64,000 nt of DNA from Thermoplasmata archaeon (GTDB taxonomy: Archaea; Thermoplasmatota; Thermoplasmata; Thermoplasmatales; Thermoplasmataceae), in the NCBI GenBank assembly GCA_021810575.1, contig JAJZIN010000001.1, forward strand, positions 1 through 64,000, given 5' to 3'. The notes beneath the pieces are model-generated. The model saw nothing but the letters and a program-made list of their open reading frames with translations. It searched no databases and was not told where the DNA came from. The stretch's first letter is position 1. The number at the start of each line of letters is the position of its first letter. Made by a program: the position numbers and the translations under genes. Shown here piece after piece: positions 9,066 through 18,577 of the stretch.

Positions 9066-9150
9066 TGCGGAGGGCCGGATTTGAACCGGCGAACCCCTGC
9101 AGGAATGGACCCTGAATCCATCGCCTTTGACCATGCTCGACAACCTCCGC
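9066..9150 (-). tRNA. tRNA-Leu (anticodon CAG)
   Basis: On the minus strand an 85-base class II tRNA folds with acceptor GCGGAGG/CCTCCGC and discriminator A. The anticodon stem ATGGA/TCCAT encloses the loop TTCAGGG, giving anticodon CAG for codon CTG. A long variable arm and the T arm CCGGT-TCAAATC-CGGCC region follow. CCA is not encoded and no intron is seen. It is close in sequence to the tRNA-Leu at 28986-29070 outside the anticodon and variable arms. Confidence 0.93.
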
Positions 9151-9348
9151 TTTCTGTTCGCGTTCAATCTGGTAATTGGATGCTTATTAATGTATTTTAG
9201 GATTCAATTCATTGCTAGGGGAAAAATTTTAGCTTTACTGATATTCAATATGCAATTGCATTTTATGTGGCAGTAAAATTATAGTACTTGATTCCTAATT
9301 ATTTTCTTTAATTGGTAAATCATTAATATCTTAATAAAATCAGGGTCT

Positions 9349-12300
9349 ATGTTTGAATCCGTCTTTGAGAGGATCGGCAAAGGAGTATCAAAGAACAGCG
9401 GAAAAGTAATCGTTATCTGGATAGTGTTGATCGTTTTGATGGGTTACGGTGCACTACTGGTATTTTCACACACGAGCTTTGACATCACTAGTGGGTTTGG
9501 CTCCAGTAAAACAATGTCAGGTAATGCTACCTCCGAAGTATCTAAGTATTTCAATCCATCAGCCGCCGGTCAGGCAACAAACACGTCTGAGTTAATAATA
9601 GTTTCTCAGAACATTACAACAACAACCTCTCAGGGAATGAATGCACTTATAAGTTTTCAAAGTGAGATGAATAAATACCTGAAAACGACCAAGAATTATA
9701 CTGGAACGGAAAATATTGTTGTTACCGAAAAGGATACACTACAGAACTATACTGATGGAATGCTTAAATTGATGTCGGCAAACTATAATATAACCAAGAC
9801 AATGAATCTAGTTGAATCTGGAGTTAACCATACAAATCCTGTTTTCCTGGGTCCAGAAGAGATCTATTATCTCTCATTTGAGAAGGCTTACAGTAGTAAT
9901 AAAAATATAAGTGAGTCAGAGTCAGCCGCCTATGAGGAGGTAATCCATGACCTACTGTCGGGAAGTCCAGTCTATGATTTACAGCGCACATATACAGGGC
10001 TCTTTTCCAATTACGTGAATCAAACCCTAAATACAAAGGACATCATTCATTTTGTTGGCATAGTACAGAATGGTTCAAAGTTTAGTTTGGAAGATAACTC
10101 TTTCAATACATCATTCAAAGAATATGGGCTTTACCCCATTGGTCAATTTTTAATTCTCCACCAGAACCTGAGCTCATATTTAACAGATAGTCTGCAGGAA
10201 AACGTAAACCTTTCCATTCAGCTTCTTGAAGAGGAATCAGGGGCATCCTTTTCCAGCATAAGGACCCTGATTGTTTCAACCGATAACACTTCCATGGTTC
10301 AGTTTGCCAGTCTTTCATATAATTTGAGCCAGCCAGCAACTGATCTCCAGCTTGATTCGTTATCAACTCTACTGTCAGTTAGATCTACAATGAAAGATTT
10401 TGCAGGCAACCCACTGTTTGAGGCAAACGCACAATTCCTTCCAACATATCTAAGTTCAGCCAGGAATTCATCATCTGTATCCAAAGTTGTGAACGAGTTT
10501 ATGTCTAACTACCCACTGCAGGATATGCCACTGGTTCCCACTCCATACCTTTACCACAATTTTGTAGGCTATAATCACAGTACATCCATATTCATCTACA
10601 CATTCCGGGGGAATTATTCGGCACAGGTTGGAGACAGAATTCAGTCAATTGCAAACAATGCTACGTCTCTATATAAGGGAAGTAAGTTTCTTGTTGCAGG
10701 ATCAAATGAACTTGCAAGTCAGTTATCTGGAGAGGTTACGTCAGGTCTTATTAAAGCACTTGGTGCTGGAATACTTATTTCAATTGTTATAGTTGGACTG
10801 TTCTTCCGGTCCGTAAAGGCAGCTTTTATTCCTATCCTCATGTTCATGGTGTCAACCATAGTATCTCTCGGGATTGTAGGATATCTTTATACATACGTTT
10901 TGCACACAGAAGCATCTTTCATAACTCCAACTTTGCTATTGATCTTCATACTCGGACTCAGTAGCGACTATACGGTCTATATTATGGCCAGGTACAGATC
11001 AGAACTCCGAAAGAAAACAGAGAGGCCAACGGTTATGTCCGCAAGATGGGCTGGTCACGCCGTTTTCACGTCTGGTCTTACAGTGATACTATCTGAGGTT
11101 GTTCTCTGGCTTGCAAATATTCCATTTTTCAGTGACTCTGGCTTTGCAAATGCAATAGGGGTATCAATTACTCTCCTGGTAGCCAACACTCTCCTTCTTT
11201 CCATACTTCACAGATACGGAACTAAAATATTCAGGAAAACCGCTACTGGAGAATTTCATGAAGGAAGCCATAAGCATCTCCATGCCATAGGACTGTTCTC
11301 AACGAAATACATCAAAACAATGGTGGCGATTTTCGTAGTGGTATCAATTGTTGGTTTGACAGTTTATGAAGTTACACCTTCGGGAATTGATATACTGAAA
11401 TTATTACCACAGAGTCCTGCAACATCCGCTATCCAGGTCGTCAATGATAGTTTCAATGGTGATTTCTTTGATAGGGACTTTGAAATAGTTCAGCTCCCAC
11501 AACCCTTAGTGTCTAACGGGGTGGTAAATAGTGCGGAAATGTCAACCGTTCTTCAGATTGAAAACGCAACCATAAATACAAAAGGTGTTTCTGAAGTACT
11601 TGGCCCGGGTAGGCCATATGGATATTACACCGGTTACATACCATCCAATGTTCCATCTGCAGCAGCTGCCATCTATGTTAACCAGACCAATACCTTCATA
11701 AGCACTACGAACCCAAATTACGTAGAGATAGTATTCCAGACTTATAACATAGGATGGGGTGATAAGGCAATCACGACTGTGACAAATCTTTATGGAAACA
11801 TAAAGGCTGTTCCGAACGCAAAGTCAACCTACAGTGTAGCTGTTGGTGGCTTGACACAGAGTTTATCAGATGCCTTACACACAACTCAAGCCTCGTTTGC
11901 AGAAATCCTTCCGATTCTTGCAATAACAATATTCATAATCCTCCTAATCCAACTTTCCTCAGTTCTTACGCCACTCAGACTCATAATAATGGTCATGGCA
12001 GTCGTTCTTGCTTCTCTTTCTGTCTCTTATATTATTTTCCACTATCTCCAGGGATTCCCAGTTGTCATATTTATGCCTGTGTTCGTCTTTATAACATTGC
12101 TTGCTGTTGGACTTGATTATGATATTTTCATGATAACGAGAGTAAGAGAAGAAGTTATGAAGGGTTCCGGACTAAGGGATGCCGTAGTCACGAGCGTAAC
12201 AGAAAATGGAAGTGTCATAATGCTCCTTGGTACTCTACTGTTTGTGACATTTGCTGCACTGTATTTCAGCGCAATTCCTCTCGTACAGGAGATAGGTATA

Positions 12301-12420
12301 GGTGTGGGACTTGGAGTTCTGATAGACACATTCATAAGCTGGCCATTCTTCATTCCAGCAATAATGACCATTATTAAAAGGTACAACTGGTGGCCATCAA
12401 AATTATCAGACAAACCCTAA
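9349..12420 (+). CDS. MMPL/RND-family exporter
   Basis: This is a 1023-residue transporter of the RND superfamily, MMPL branch. One membrane helix lies at residues 20-40, followed by a large Asn/Thr-rich external domain (about 45-465). Next comes a bundle of five to six helices (about 470-640) containing the GLSSDYTVYIMARYR motif, then a second external domain (about 685-860). A second bundle carries the equivalent VGLDYDIFMITRVREE motif. This duplicated 2x6-helix plan, with an Asp in each repeat for proton coupling, is standard for the family. The substrate is unknown; archaeal and actinobacterial relatives export lipids or hydrophobic compounds. It stands alone after tRNA-Leu. Confidence 0.88.
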   Translation: MFESVFERIGKGVSKNSGKVIVIWIVLIVLMGYGALLVFSHTSFDITSGFGSSKTMSGNATSEVSKYFNPSAAGQATNTSELIIVSQNITTTTSQGMNALISFQSEMNKYLKTTKNYTGTENIVVTEKDTLQNYTDGMLKLMSANYNITKTMNLVESGVNHTNPVFLGPEEIYYLSFEKAYSSNKNISESESAAYEEVIHDLLSGSPVYDLQRTYTGLFSNYVNQTLNTKDIIHFVGIVQNGSKFSLEDNSFNTSFKEYGLYPIGQFLILHQNLSSYLTDSLQENVNLSIQLLEEESGASFSSIRTLIVSTDNTSMVQFASLSYNLSQPATDLQLDSLSTLLSVRSTMKDFAGNPLFEANAQFLPTYLSSARNSSSVSKVVNEFMSNYPLQDMPLVPTPYLYHNFVGYNHSTSIFIYTFRGNYSAQVGDRIQSIANNATSLYKGSKFLVAGSNELASQLSGEVTSGLIKALGAGILISIVIVGLFFRSVKAAFIPILMFMVSTIVSLGIVGYLYTYVLHTEASFITPTLLLIFILGLSSDYTVYIMARYRSELRKKTERPTVMSARWAGHAVFTSGLTVILSEVVLWLANIPFFSDSGFANAIGVSITLLVANTLLLSILHRYGTKIFRKTATGEFHEGSHKHLHAIGLFSTKYIKTMVAIFVVVSIVGLTVYEVTPSGIDILKLLPQSPATSAIQVVNDSFNGDFFDRDFEIVQLPQPLVSNGVVNSAEMSTVLQIENATINTKGVSEVLGPGRPYGYYTGYIPSNVPSAAAAIYVNQTNTFISTTNPNYVEIVFQTYNIGWGDKAITTVTNLYGNIKAVPNAKSTYSVAVGGLTQSLSDALHTTQASFAEILPILAITIFIILLIQLSSVLTPLRLIIMVMAVVLASLSVSYIIFHYLQGFPVVIFMPVFVFITLLAVGLDYDIFMITRVREEVMKGSGLRDAVVTSVTENGSVIMLLGTLLFVTFAALYFSAIPLVQEIGIGVGLGVLIDTFISWPFFIPAIMTIIKRYNWWPSKLSDKP

Positions 12421-12783
12421 AATTTCTATATTTTCTTACATTTTAATAATAGAAAAAAGTTTTAATTTCTTTTTCTTTAGATGAAATTATACATCTCAAT
12501 GATTCAAAGTAAATTACAAAATTAAATAAATATTCAGATTCCACAAATACTCAATTCTCCTTGATTAGAATGACATATCCTGAATGATACCATTAGAATA
12601 ACCCAGTTAAAGATTTTGCTATTGCACCTTCAACTTTAGTTGAAGAATAAAATAAGGAGGTTGAAAGGAAAGGTATGGTCAACTTACATCCACTACTTCT
12701 TGCTAGAATGTTTCCTGTTGATATTTCTTAAGTCTGATACCTAATTATAAAATATTTGTCTACATTAATGAAGAAAATAAAAA
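12421..12783. other. Convergent intergenic region with an 18-base hairpin and a possible coding remnant
   Basis: This gap of 363 bases lies between two convergent genes. It holds T-rich stretches just after the exporter gene that could terminate transcription. It also has a perfect 8-bp inverted repeat (CTTCAACT-TT-AGTTGAAG, 12628-12645). Downstream on the plus strand is a short reading frame at about 12652-12732 (AAG GAG GTT onward, ending PVDIS and stop). That frame is preceded in the same frame by codons interrupted by a stop, so it looks like a decayed gene piece. No intact gene is seen. Confidence 0.4.
12628..12645. repeat. Perfect 8-bp inverted repeat (hairpin)
   Basis: CTTCAACT and AGTTGAAG flank a TT loop. 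The position about 210 bases after the exporter stop makes it an unlikely terminator for that gene. The CAACTTTAGTTG core resembles hairpins at the right ends of IS200/IS605-type elements, so it may be an element relic. That link is inference from memory of such ends. Confidence 0.4.
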
Positions 12784-13257
12784 TTAGTTCATTGTTTTTA
12801 ATTTGTCCTTGATTGCCTGGTAATCTGGTTCCTTTCCAGGATCTTCTGAAACCCATGCGTATGCTACCTTGCCGGTCTTGTCTACTATGAACACAGATCT
12901 CTTTGAAACGTCAAGCTTTGGAAGTCCTATAAAGTTCTTGTGGACGATTCCATATTCAGTAATTACATGCTTTCCATGATCACTCAGAAGATCGAAATTC
13001 AAATTGTTTACTTCTGCAAATTTTGCAAGCGAAAAGGGCGTATCAACGCTTATACCAAGAACCTTAGCCTTCATATCATTGAAAGCTGCCATGGAGTCCC
13101 TGAATGAGCACATTTCCTTTGTACATACACCTGTAAAGGCTCCCGGGAAAAATGCCAGTACAACATTTCCTCCCCTGAATTCTGATAACTTCCTTACCTT
13201 ATTTTTTGTATCGGGCAATTCGAAATCTGGTGCCATATCTCCAACTTTTACTACCAT
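12784..13257 (-). CDS. Peroxiredoxin (AhpC/TSA, Bcp-like)
   Basis: This 157-residue thiol peroxidase has the peroxidatic motif PGAFTGVC with Cys45. A second cysteine at residue 50 in KEMC may act as resolving partner or stabilise a 1-Cys mechanism. The N-terminal [12 protein letters not shown] and the later [16 protein letters not shown] are typical of the family. It would reduce peroxides using thioredoxin-type donors; a thioredoxin system is at 41.7-43.1 kb. It is divergent from the Dph6-like gene, with only 43 bases between the starts. Confidence 0.9.
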   Translation of the reverse strand: MVVKVGDMAPDFELPDTKNKVRKLSEFRGGNVVLAFFPGAFTGVCTKEMCSFRDSMAAFNDMKAKVLGISVDTPFSLAKFAEVNNLNFDLLSDHGKHVITEYGIVHKNFIGLPKLDVSKRSVFIVDKTGKVAYAWVSEDPGKEPDYQAIKDKLKTMN

Positions 13258-13300
13258 TTTCTCACCAATATGATATATGAGAATGATATTTAAGTTTAAT

Positions 13301-13948
13301 ATGAGAGCGATCTCCTTACTGTCAGGTGGAAAGGATTCATTTCTTTCAACAATTATAGCACAGGAACAGGGACTTGAAGTTGTGACCTGTGTAACTGTTG
13401 AACCTGAAAAGTATTCTGAAATGTTTCATGTACCAAACTATAAAATTGCCAGATATGTGGCAAATCTAATTGGGCTTGATACGGTGTTTATAAGGGAAAA
13501 CAATTTTTTCACTGATTTGTTGAACTTGACCAAGAAATTAAATGCTGAAGCCATAATTAGTGGGGCCATAGCTTCCAACTTCCAGAAGACACGAATAGAA
13601 AGATTCTGCACGGAAATTGGTCTTTTATCCTATTCTCCATTATGGCTCATGGATCAGGAAAAGGAGTTAAGAACTGTCATTTTGTCTGGCATAAAACCCA
13701 TAATTGTGAGTGTGTCAGCGGAGGGACTAGAGAAGGAACTTCTTGGTAGACAGATTGATGAGAAGATGATATCAGAATTCAAGGGACTCAAAACCAGATT
13801 GGGAATTAACATGGCCGGAGAGGGGGGAGAGTATGAATCTCTTGTTGTTGGCTATAAGAATAAAATGCTAAAAATTGAGGAGTTTGAAGATGTGGAAGAC
13901 GGCTCCCAGGCTTACAGAAAAATAAATAAAATAGAACTTGCAGGTTGA
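13301..13948 (+). CDS. Diphthine-ammonia ligase-like ATP pyrophosphatase
   Basis: This 215-residue protein belongs to the Dph6/DUF71 family, which amidates diphthine on elongation factor 2 in the last step of diphthamide synthesis. The PP-loop [11 protein letters not shown] is at the N-terminus. Conserved [19 protein letters not shown] and [15 protein letters not shown] blocks follow, the latter being the family hallmark. ATG 13301 is chosen because [13 protein letters not shown] is the expected N-terminus. A TATA-like ATGATATATG at about 13268-13276 sits about 25 bases upstream; ATGs at 13277 and 13283 would add unrelated residues. The gene is convergent with the radical SAM gene downstream. 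Confidence 0.85.
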   Translation: MRAISLLSGGKDSFLSTIIAQEQGLEVVTCVTVEPEKYSEMFHVPNYKIARYVANLIGLDTVFIRENNFFTDLLNLTKKLNAEAIISGAIASNFQKTRIERFCTEIGLLSYSPLWLMDQEKELRTVILSGIKPIIVSVSAEGLEKELLGRQIDEKMISEFKGLKTRLGINMAGEGGEYESLVVGYKNKMLKIEEFEDVEDGSQAYRKINKIELAG

Positions 13949-13968
13949 ATTTAACCAAGTTTAGAAAA

Positions 13969-15027
13969 TTATATTTTAACCCTTTCTACTTCTATGGCAT
14001 CCCATGTTGGGTATTCTTCTATCTGGTATATTTCATAGTCAAGCTTCCCCTTAAGATCGTCAACAATCCATGGGGCAATCTCCACTCTTCTCTTTATCTT
14101 ATTTATCTGCATTTCAGTCTTCGGAATTCCAATATTCATCAGTGCCTCGGCCATCTCCTCAACAGGTCCACCCTGAATTATGCCCCTAATGATAGTTCCG
14201 TCCTTTGTAACCACGTCATAGGGCTTGGCAACGTTTTTTGCCCTCCTCTTCAGTCTATTCTTTAACTGGACCCCATCCTTGAATGAGGCTGAGCAGTAAT
14301 GAACGGTAAAGTCGGGGTTCTCCCTTACCATATCTATTGCAAGTTTCTGTGAATCTTTCGCTCCAGATTCTACATCATTCTTGATCTCATAATTCCTTCC
14401 GAGAAGGTTACCATAATTTGTCTCAGAGAATTCAAGTTCATTAAGATTTATGAAGTCCAGGTCCATCTTTCTGCTGAAATCTATGAGTGCCCTTGTATCC
14501 TCGAATCTTCCAGGTAGACTGGGGACTTCAATACCAACGTTCATGCCCATATCCCTTGACCATTTTATTCTGTCCTTGAATATTGATCGGTCCATTACGC
14601 GCCATATTTCTTCTGGTGGATGAAATCTAATTTCATCTAGACCAGCTTTTGCAACGGTTTCTATGGCCTCCTTCGATCCACTGATTGTATAGAGGTGTAT
14701 ATGATGTGAATCGCCGAATTCCTCCTTTAGTATCTTAATATATTCTGCAGTTCTCTCGTAGAACTTCAGGGGGTCTCCACCAGTAATCCCAGTACCTGTT
14801 GCCTGGATCATCTTCGCCTCAAAAATGGCATCTTTCATGTTTGCAAGTGGCATTTCGTCGGCAAACATAACGTCATTCATCTTCTTTTGCTCTGATAACG
14901 GGCAGTAGAAACATTTCGCATCGCATATCCCTGATACGAAAAGTACCATTTTTGCCCCTTTTGCACACATGGTGCAACCCAGAGGTAGGTGACCATTATA
15001 TACTGATTTTCCCGGTAGGCTCTTCAT
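13969..15027 (-). CDS. Radical SAM protein, COG2108 type
   Basis: This 352-residue radical SAM enzyme carries the cluster motif CDAKCFYC at about residues 35-42, preceded by a second conserved Cys pair in LGCTMCAKG that is typical of COG2108. Next come TGITGGDPL, the SAM-contacting region, and a barrel with LDEIRFHPPEEIW. The C-terminal third has a YCSASFKDGVQLKNRLKRRA segment and an extra beta-rich domain. It is described as related to pyruvate formate-lyase activating enzyme, but the substrate is not known. It lies 20 bases from the end of the convergent Dph6-like gene. Confidence 0.82.
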   Translation of the reverse strand: MKSLPGKSVYNGHLPLGCTMCAKGAKMVLFVSGICDAKCFYCPLSEQKKMNDVMFADEMPLANMKDAIFEAKMIQATGTGITGGDPLKFYERTAEYIKILKEEFGDSHHIHLYTISGSKEAIETVAKAGLDEIRFHPPEEIWRVMDRSIFKDRIKWSRDMGMNVGIEVPSLPGRFEDTRALIDFSRKMDLDFINLNELEFSETNYGNLLGRNYEIKNDVESGAKDSQKLAIDMVRENPDFTVHYCSASFKDGVQLKNRLKRRAKNVAKPYDVVTKDGTIIRGIIQGGPVEEMAEALMNIGIPKTEMQINKIKRRVEIAPWIVDDLKGKLDYEIYQIEEYPTWDAIEVERVKI

Positions 15028-15095
15028 TGAAACTCAATGTTAGATGCATATTAAAACATTACATTTTATTTAGAACCAAAAATGAAAAAATAACA

Positions 15096-15674
15096 TTATA
15101 TGTCTTCCAGGGTTTTTTGCTCCATATCAATAAGGGAAGATTCTACCAGCAGGTTGTTCTGAGAAAGCAATAATATCCTCATTATCCTCAATAGCTGTGT
15201 GTTGTTCGTGCTTTCAGGCTCAATTATCATTTCGTTCTCGGGTATTTCTATTCCAGCCTCCTGGAAAGATTTTATATAATTAAGCTTCTTAGTGGAGAAT
15301 GATTTCCTGTAATTCTTTGGGAGATCTATATCGCAAAGCTCAAATTCTCTTATGAAAATTGGTCTCTGAAAGGTATAGTAAAGAAAGGAGAGGCATATAT
15401 CCCCATGATTTTCATTATATGTATCCTTGATAGCCTTTCCTATTTTTCGATAAAGGGATACCGTACCTTTCTGGTTCAAAGAATAAACCTTCGCAGGTTT
15501 TATCTCCTTTACCTTGAGTATTTCAGAATCTACCATTGCACTCAAATAACCTGCAAGAGTTAGCCTGTGAAGTTTTAAGCCCACCTGGTCAAGCTCCTTT
15601 TTTATCCCGGAAATTGATTGCTCATCCTTCTTCAGAATCTGGATTATCTGTCCCTGAATTGACTGGTTCATCAT
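15096..15674 (-). CDS. Winged-helix DNA-binding protein, hypothetical
   Basis: This protein of 192 residues has an N-terminal segment (about 1-75) that looks like a winged helix: a first helix IQGQIIQILKKDE, a recognition helix around KLHRLTLAGYLSAMVDSE, and a wing ILKVKEIKPAKVYSLNQKG. The rest is helical with no motif I recognise. Its start overlaps the end of purB by four bases (ATGA type), so it is co-transcribed after purB. A regulator of nucleotide metabolism is possible but is only a context guess. Confidence 0.5.
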   Translation of the reverse strand: MMNQSIQGQIIQILKKDEQSISGIKKELDQVGLKLHRLTLAGYLSAMVDSEILKVKEIKPAKVYSLNQKGTVSLYRKIGKAIKDTYNENHGDICLSFLYYTFQRPIFIREFELCDIDLPKNYRKSFSTKKLNYIKSFQEAGIEIPENEMIIEPESTNNTQLLRIMRILLLSQNNLLVESSLIDMEQKTLEDI

Positions 15675-17017
15675 ATCCCTCCAGTCAGTTTTTCAGTAGC
15701 CTCAATTACAAGTTCACATAATTCACTGGAAGACCCGGTGAATTCAAGGGGGTTTGCCATTTTTTCAAGTTCACTTTTAGTAAATAATTCTCCAAATTCT
15801 GATTTCATAAGAATATCCTGTAACTTATCTCCTGACTCGTAGTAATTCATTGAGACCTTCCTTACGAGCTCATGGGAATCTGTCCTTCCTATTCCCTTTA
15901 GGGTCAACTGTGTCGTCAGGTTCTCTGAGATGCATAGGGGTGATGCCAGCAGATTGTCCTTCATCCTTACCTCATTTACAAAAAGGTTCCTGATAATTTT
16001 GGAGAGCTTGTTCAGGACAAAATCTGTAAGAATGCAGGCATAGGGTATGGTAAATCTCTCCAGGGCACTGTTCGTTAAGTCCCTCTCATGCCATGTGATA
16101 GCCCCTTCTATCTCTGGTACTGCAAATGACCTTATCATTCTTGATAGACTGCAAACATTCTCTGACTCAATGGGATTCCTCTTGCTTGGCATGGATGATG
16201 AGCCAACCTGGTTAGTTGATTCAAAATACTCCATCACTTCAAATATCTCTGGCCTCTGAAGGTTTCTAATCTCAGTTCCAATTTTCTCACATGTCATTGC
16301 AATGTTTGCCAATATCTGTATGAATTCAACATATCTGTCTCTGTCAACAAGCTGGCCTGTTGCAATCTCATAATTTAGACCGAGTGAATTCATTGCATCT
16401 TTATTGACCTTCATTGCGTTCCTTCCCATTGATGCTCCTGTTCCCACAGGTCCCATTGCCTTTCCAGTCAGTATTCTTCCCCTGACTTCAATCAATCTTT
16501 CCGTGTGCCTGTTGAACTCTGATAAATAAGTTGCCATCTTCAATCCAAATGTAATGGGACTTGCATGCTGTCCATGGGTTCTTCCCAGCATCGCTGTATT
16601 TTTATACTTCCTGACTTTTTCCATAAGGGCAAACTGTATGTCCTTGAGATCTTCCATGAGATATGAATAATATTCTTTTAACTGTAATGCAGTGGCAGTG
16701 TCAATGGCATCGTTTGAGGTCATGCCAAAATGCAGGAATTTAAATGAATGATTTGACTGCTCTTCCACCGTTCGAATGAATGCCATGATATCATGCTTTG
16801 TTTCCTTTTCTATCTCCTTCATTCTTGTCTCATCTACCCCAACCTGAAGTACCTTCTTAAGCGATTCTATGTCAGTTCTTGGTATTACATCGTTTTTCAT
16901 CTGGGCCTCGGCAACAGCAATCTCAACTCTTAGCATGCAGTTTAATCTATAGCTCTGCTCAAAAATTGACTTGACAATGGGCCTTCCATAACGTTCTTCA
17001 ATGGGAGAGATGGTCAC
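15671..17017 (-). CDS. purB: Adenylosuccinate lyase
   Basis: This 448-residue member of the fumarase/aspartase superfamily cleaves adenylosuccinate and SAICAR in purine synthesis. The N-terminus MTISPIEERYGRP, the HFGMTSNDAIDTA block, GRTHGQHASPITFG with the catalytic His, and the signature GSSSMPSKRNPIESE with the catalytic Ser loop are all present. The length is standard. The start is GTG at 17017. The downstream winged-helix gene overlaps by four bases. Confidence 0.95.
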   Translation of the reverse strand: MTISPIEERYGRPIVKSIFEQSYRLNCMLRVEIAVAEAQMKNDVIPRTDIESLKKVLQVGVDETRMKEIEKETKHDIMAFIRTVEEQSNHSFKFLHFGMTSNDAIDTATALQLKEYYSYLMEDLKDIQFALMEKVRKYKNTAMLGRTHGQHASPITFGLKMATYLSEFNRHTERLIEVRGRILTGKAMGPVGTGASMGRNAMKVNKDAMNSLGLNYEIATGQLVDRDRYVEFIQILANIAMTCEKIGTEIRNLQRPEIFEVMEYFESTNQVGSSSMPSKRNPIESENVCSLSRMIRSFAVPEIEGAITWHERDLTNSALERFTIPYACILTDFVLNKLSKIIRNLFVNEVRMKDNLLASPLCISENLTTQLTLKGIGRTDSHELVRKVSMNYYESGDKLQDILMKSEFGELFTKSELEKMANPLEFTGSSSELCELVIEATEKLTGGI

Positions 17018-17086
17018 GGGTCTGTTATATTGTCAGTAGTTAAAAATTTTCTTATTTTCAATCCTCCTGTTTAAAAACCAGCATTT

Positions 17087-18142
17087 TCAGAACTCCACTG
17101 CTATTATCCCATTGCTATACCTGTACAGATAATAAATTTGGATGATATAATAGCCATTTACAAGTTTAAGTGACTCATTTATGCTCTGGAATGTTTTCTG
17201 GCTACCACCAGTGAAGTTATAATTGAATTCTGTCCTGTTCAATGGAATTATTGTATTTGATAAATTACCAACCTGGGAAATTCTGACATAAGTTGGTTCT
17301 GAGAAAGTAAGATTTAATTTAATGTCAGTTGTGCGAGAAATGTGGAAGCTCGATGTGGCATAGAATCCATAGTTCTTAATGGTGCTACAGTTTAACTGAG
17401 CATATGGAAACGGTGTATTATACTTCCAGAAGTTTTGATTTTCGGGAATGACCGGTGCAAAATTACTGGAATTGAATTCAAATGTATTATTGTTCGAATC
17501 ATGAGGGAAAAATAACGTCTCATTTGTATAGGTAATTCCTGTAGGATTTGATTTATTCAACTGATTGTATGTTTGATCATTTCCAATAATCTCTTTTGCC
17601 ATGAATGGTTCGAATGAATTGGAACTTCCATATACTGATGTTTCTGTCACTGGCGATCCTGCAATTATTGAATCTGTGCTCATATCGACCACAGAGACAT
17701 ATGAAAGATTCAGGTTGGGAGTTACATATATTTGTATCTGCACTGAACTGTTAAATTGAGATATTCCATAATTTTTTCCCTGTTCAAAGGAATAACTCAT
17801 CTTCATCATCACGGGATAACTGTAATAGGTTGAGCCACTGTTTAATGGTATGATTACAGGACTATTTATGTTGCTCACTACAAATTCAAGATCTATTTGG
17901 TTGATCGGTATCTTCTCCGTGACACTCTGCACGATCATTAGGTATTCATTATCATAACTCGTGTCGTCCCTAGTTAGCAGGATTTCCATTCGTGGAACCT
18001 GAGGATTTCCCTTTGGAGCATTTTGAAAAAGGAAGAGACCTAGCGTCGTCATCAGAATCACTGTTATTGCTATCAGCAACAGTGTACCTATGAGTTCTGA
18101 TACCGCCCTATCATTCCTGTATCTTACATGCTTCAATACCAT
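17087..18142 (-). CDS. Type IV pilin-like secreted protein
   Basis: This protein of 351 residues has a class III (prepilin) signal. The sequence is a basic N-terminus, then DR followed by AVSELIGTLLLIAITV, a hydrophobic helix of about 20 residues. Cleavage is expected between Arg and Ala by an archaeal prepilin peptidase. The rest is an Asn/Ser/Thr-rich external domain with many N-x-S/T sites. This layout fits archaeal pilins of the DUF1628 type, though it is longer than most, so it could be a surface protein assembled by the same route. No secretion ATPase is nearby. Confidence 0.7.
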   Translation of the reverse strand: MVLKHVRYRNDRAVSELIGTLLLIAITVILMTTLGLFLFQNAPKGNPQVPRMEILLTRDDTSYDNEYLMIVQSVTEKIPINQIDLEFVVSNINSPVIIPLNSGSTYYSYPVMMKMSYSFEQGKNYGISQFNSSVQIQIYVTPNLNLSYVSVVDMSTDSIIAGSPVTETSVYGSSNSFEPFMAKEIIGNDQTYNQLNKSNPTGITYTNETLFFPHDSNNNTFEFNSSNFAPVIPENQNFWKYNTPFPYAQLNCSTIKNYGFYATSSFHISRTTDIKLNLTFSEPTYVRISQVGNLSNTIIPLNRTEFNYNFTGGSQKTFQSINESLKLVNGYYIIQIYYLYRYSNGIIAVEF

Positions 18143-18182
18143 GCAATTTATTTGTTACTTATAAAGATAATCTTATGCAATG

Positions 18183-18470
18183 CTATATTTTATTGTTATG
18201 CGACTTCTTCATTGAAATCTGAACCCTGTGACTCCTTGGAAATTCTTTTGAAATGATTTCCTTAACGTTCTTCTTCAGATCATCCACATTTACGCTAAAA
18301 CTTTCCTTCTTGAATCCTTCTTCCCTGATCAGTACTTCGTTCCCATGTTTAGTGAATGTTACAGCCCGATCCTTCTTGAAGCTTAAGACAGTCAGTTCTT
18401 GATCTTCATCTATCTTTGAAAGGAAATTCAGCACAGTTCTTTCAGCTGCATTAATAGGAACCCATGACAT
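18183..18470 (-). CDS. Small hypothetical protein
   Basis: This protein of 95 residues is soluble and highly charged, and I do not recognise it. The sequence suggests an alpha-beta fold: helix AERTVLNFLSKI, two strands around LTVLSF and DRAVTFTKHG, then helix NVDDLKKNVKEIISKEF and a basic C-terminus. It sits 40 bases upstream of the pilin-like gene on the same strand and is divergent from the DNA methyltransferase. Confidence 0.5.
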   Translation of the reverse strand: MSWVPINAAERTVLNFLSKIDEDQELTVLSFKKDRAVTFTKHGNEVLIREEGFKKESFSVNVDDLKKNVKEIISKEFPRSHRVQISMKKSHNNKI

Positions 18471-18577
18471 GATTTTGAATTTCGTTTATAGCAATAGCTT
18501 TTTCTTTTTTAATACAGGATGTTGCGTTTGTTATTTCAAATGGAAAATTATAATATAAGACTCTTAATTCCATAATT

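Noticed and set aside
13945..14265. Plus-strand frame of 106 codons after the Dph6-like gene.
   Set aside because: It is antisense to the C-terminal part of the radical SAM gene, and its product is a low-complexity aromatic sequence.
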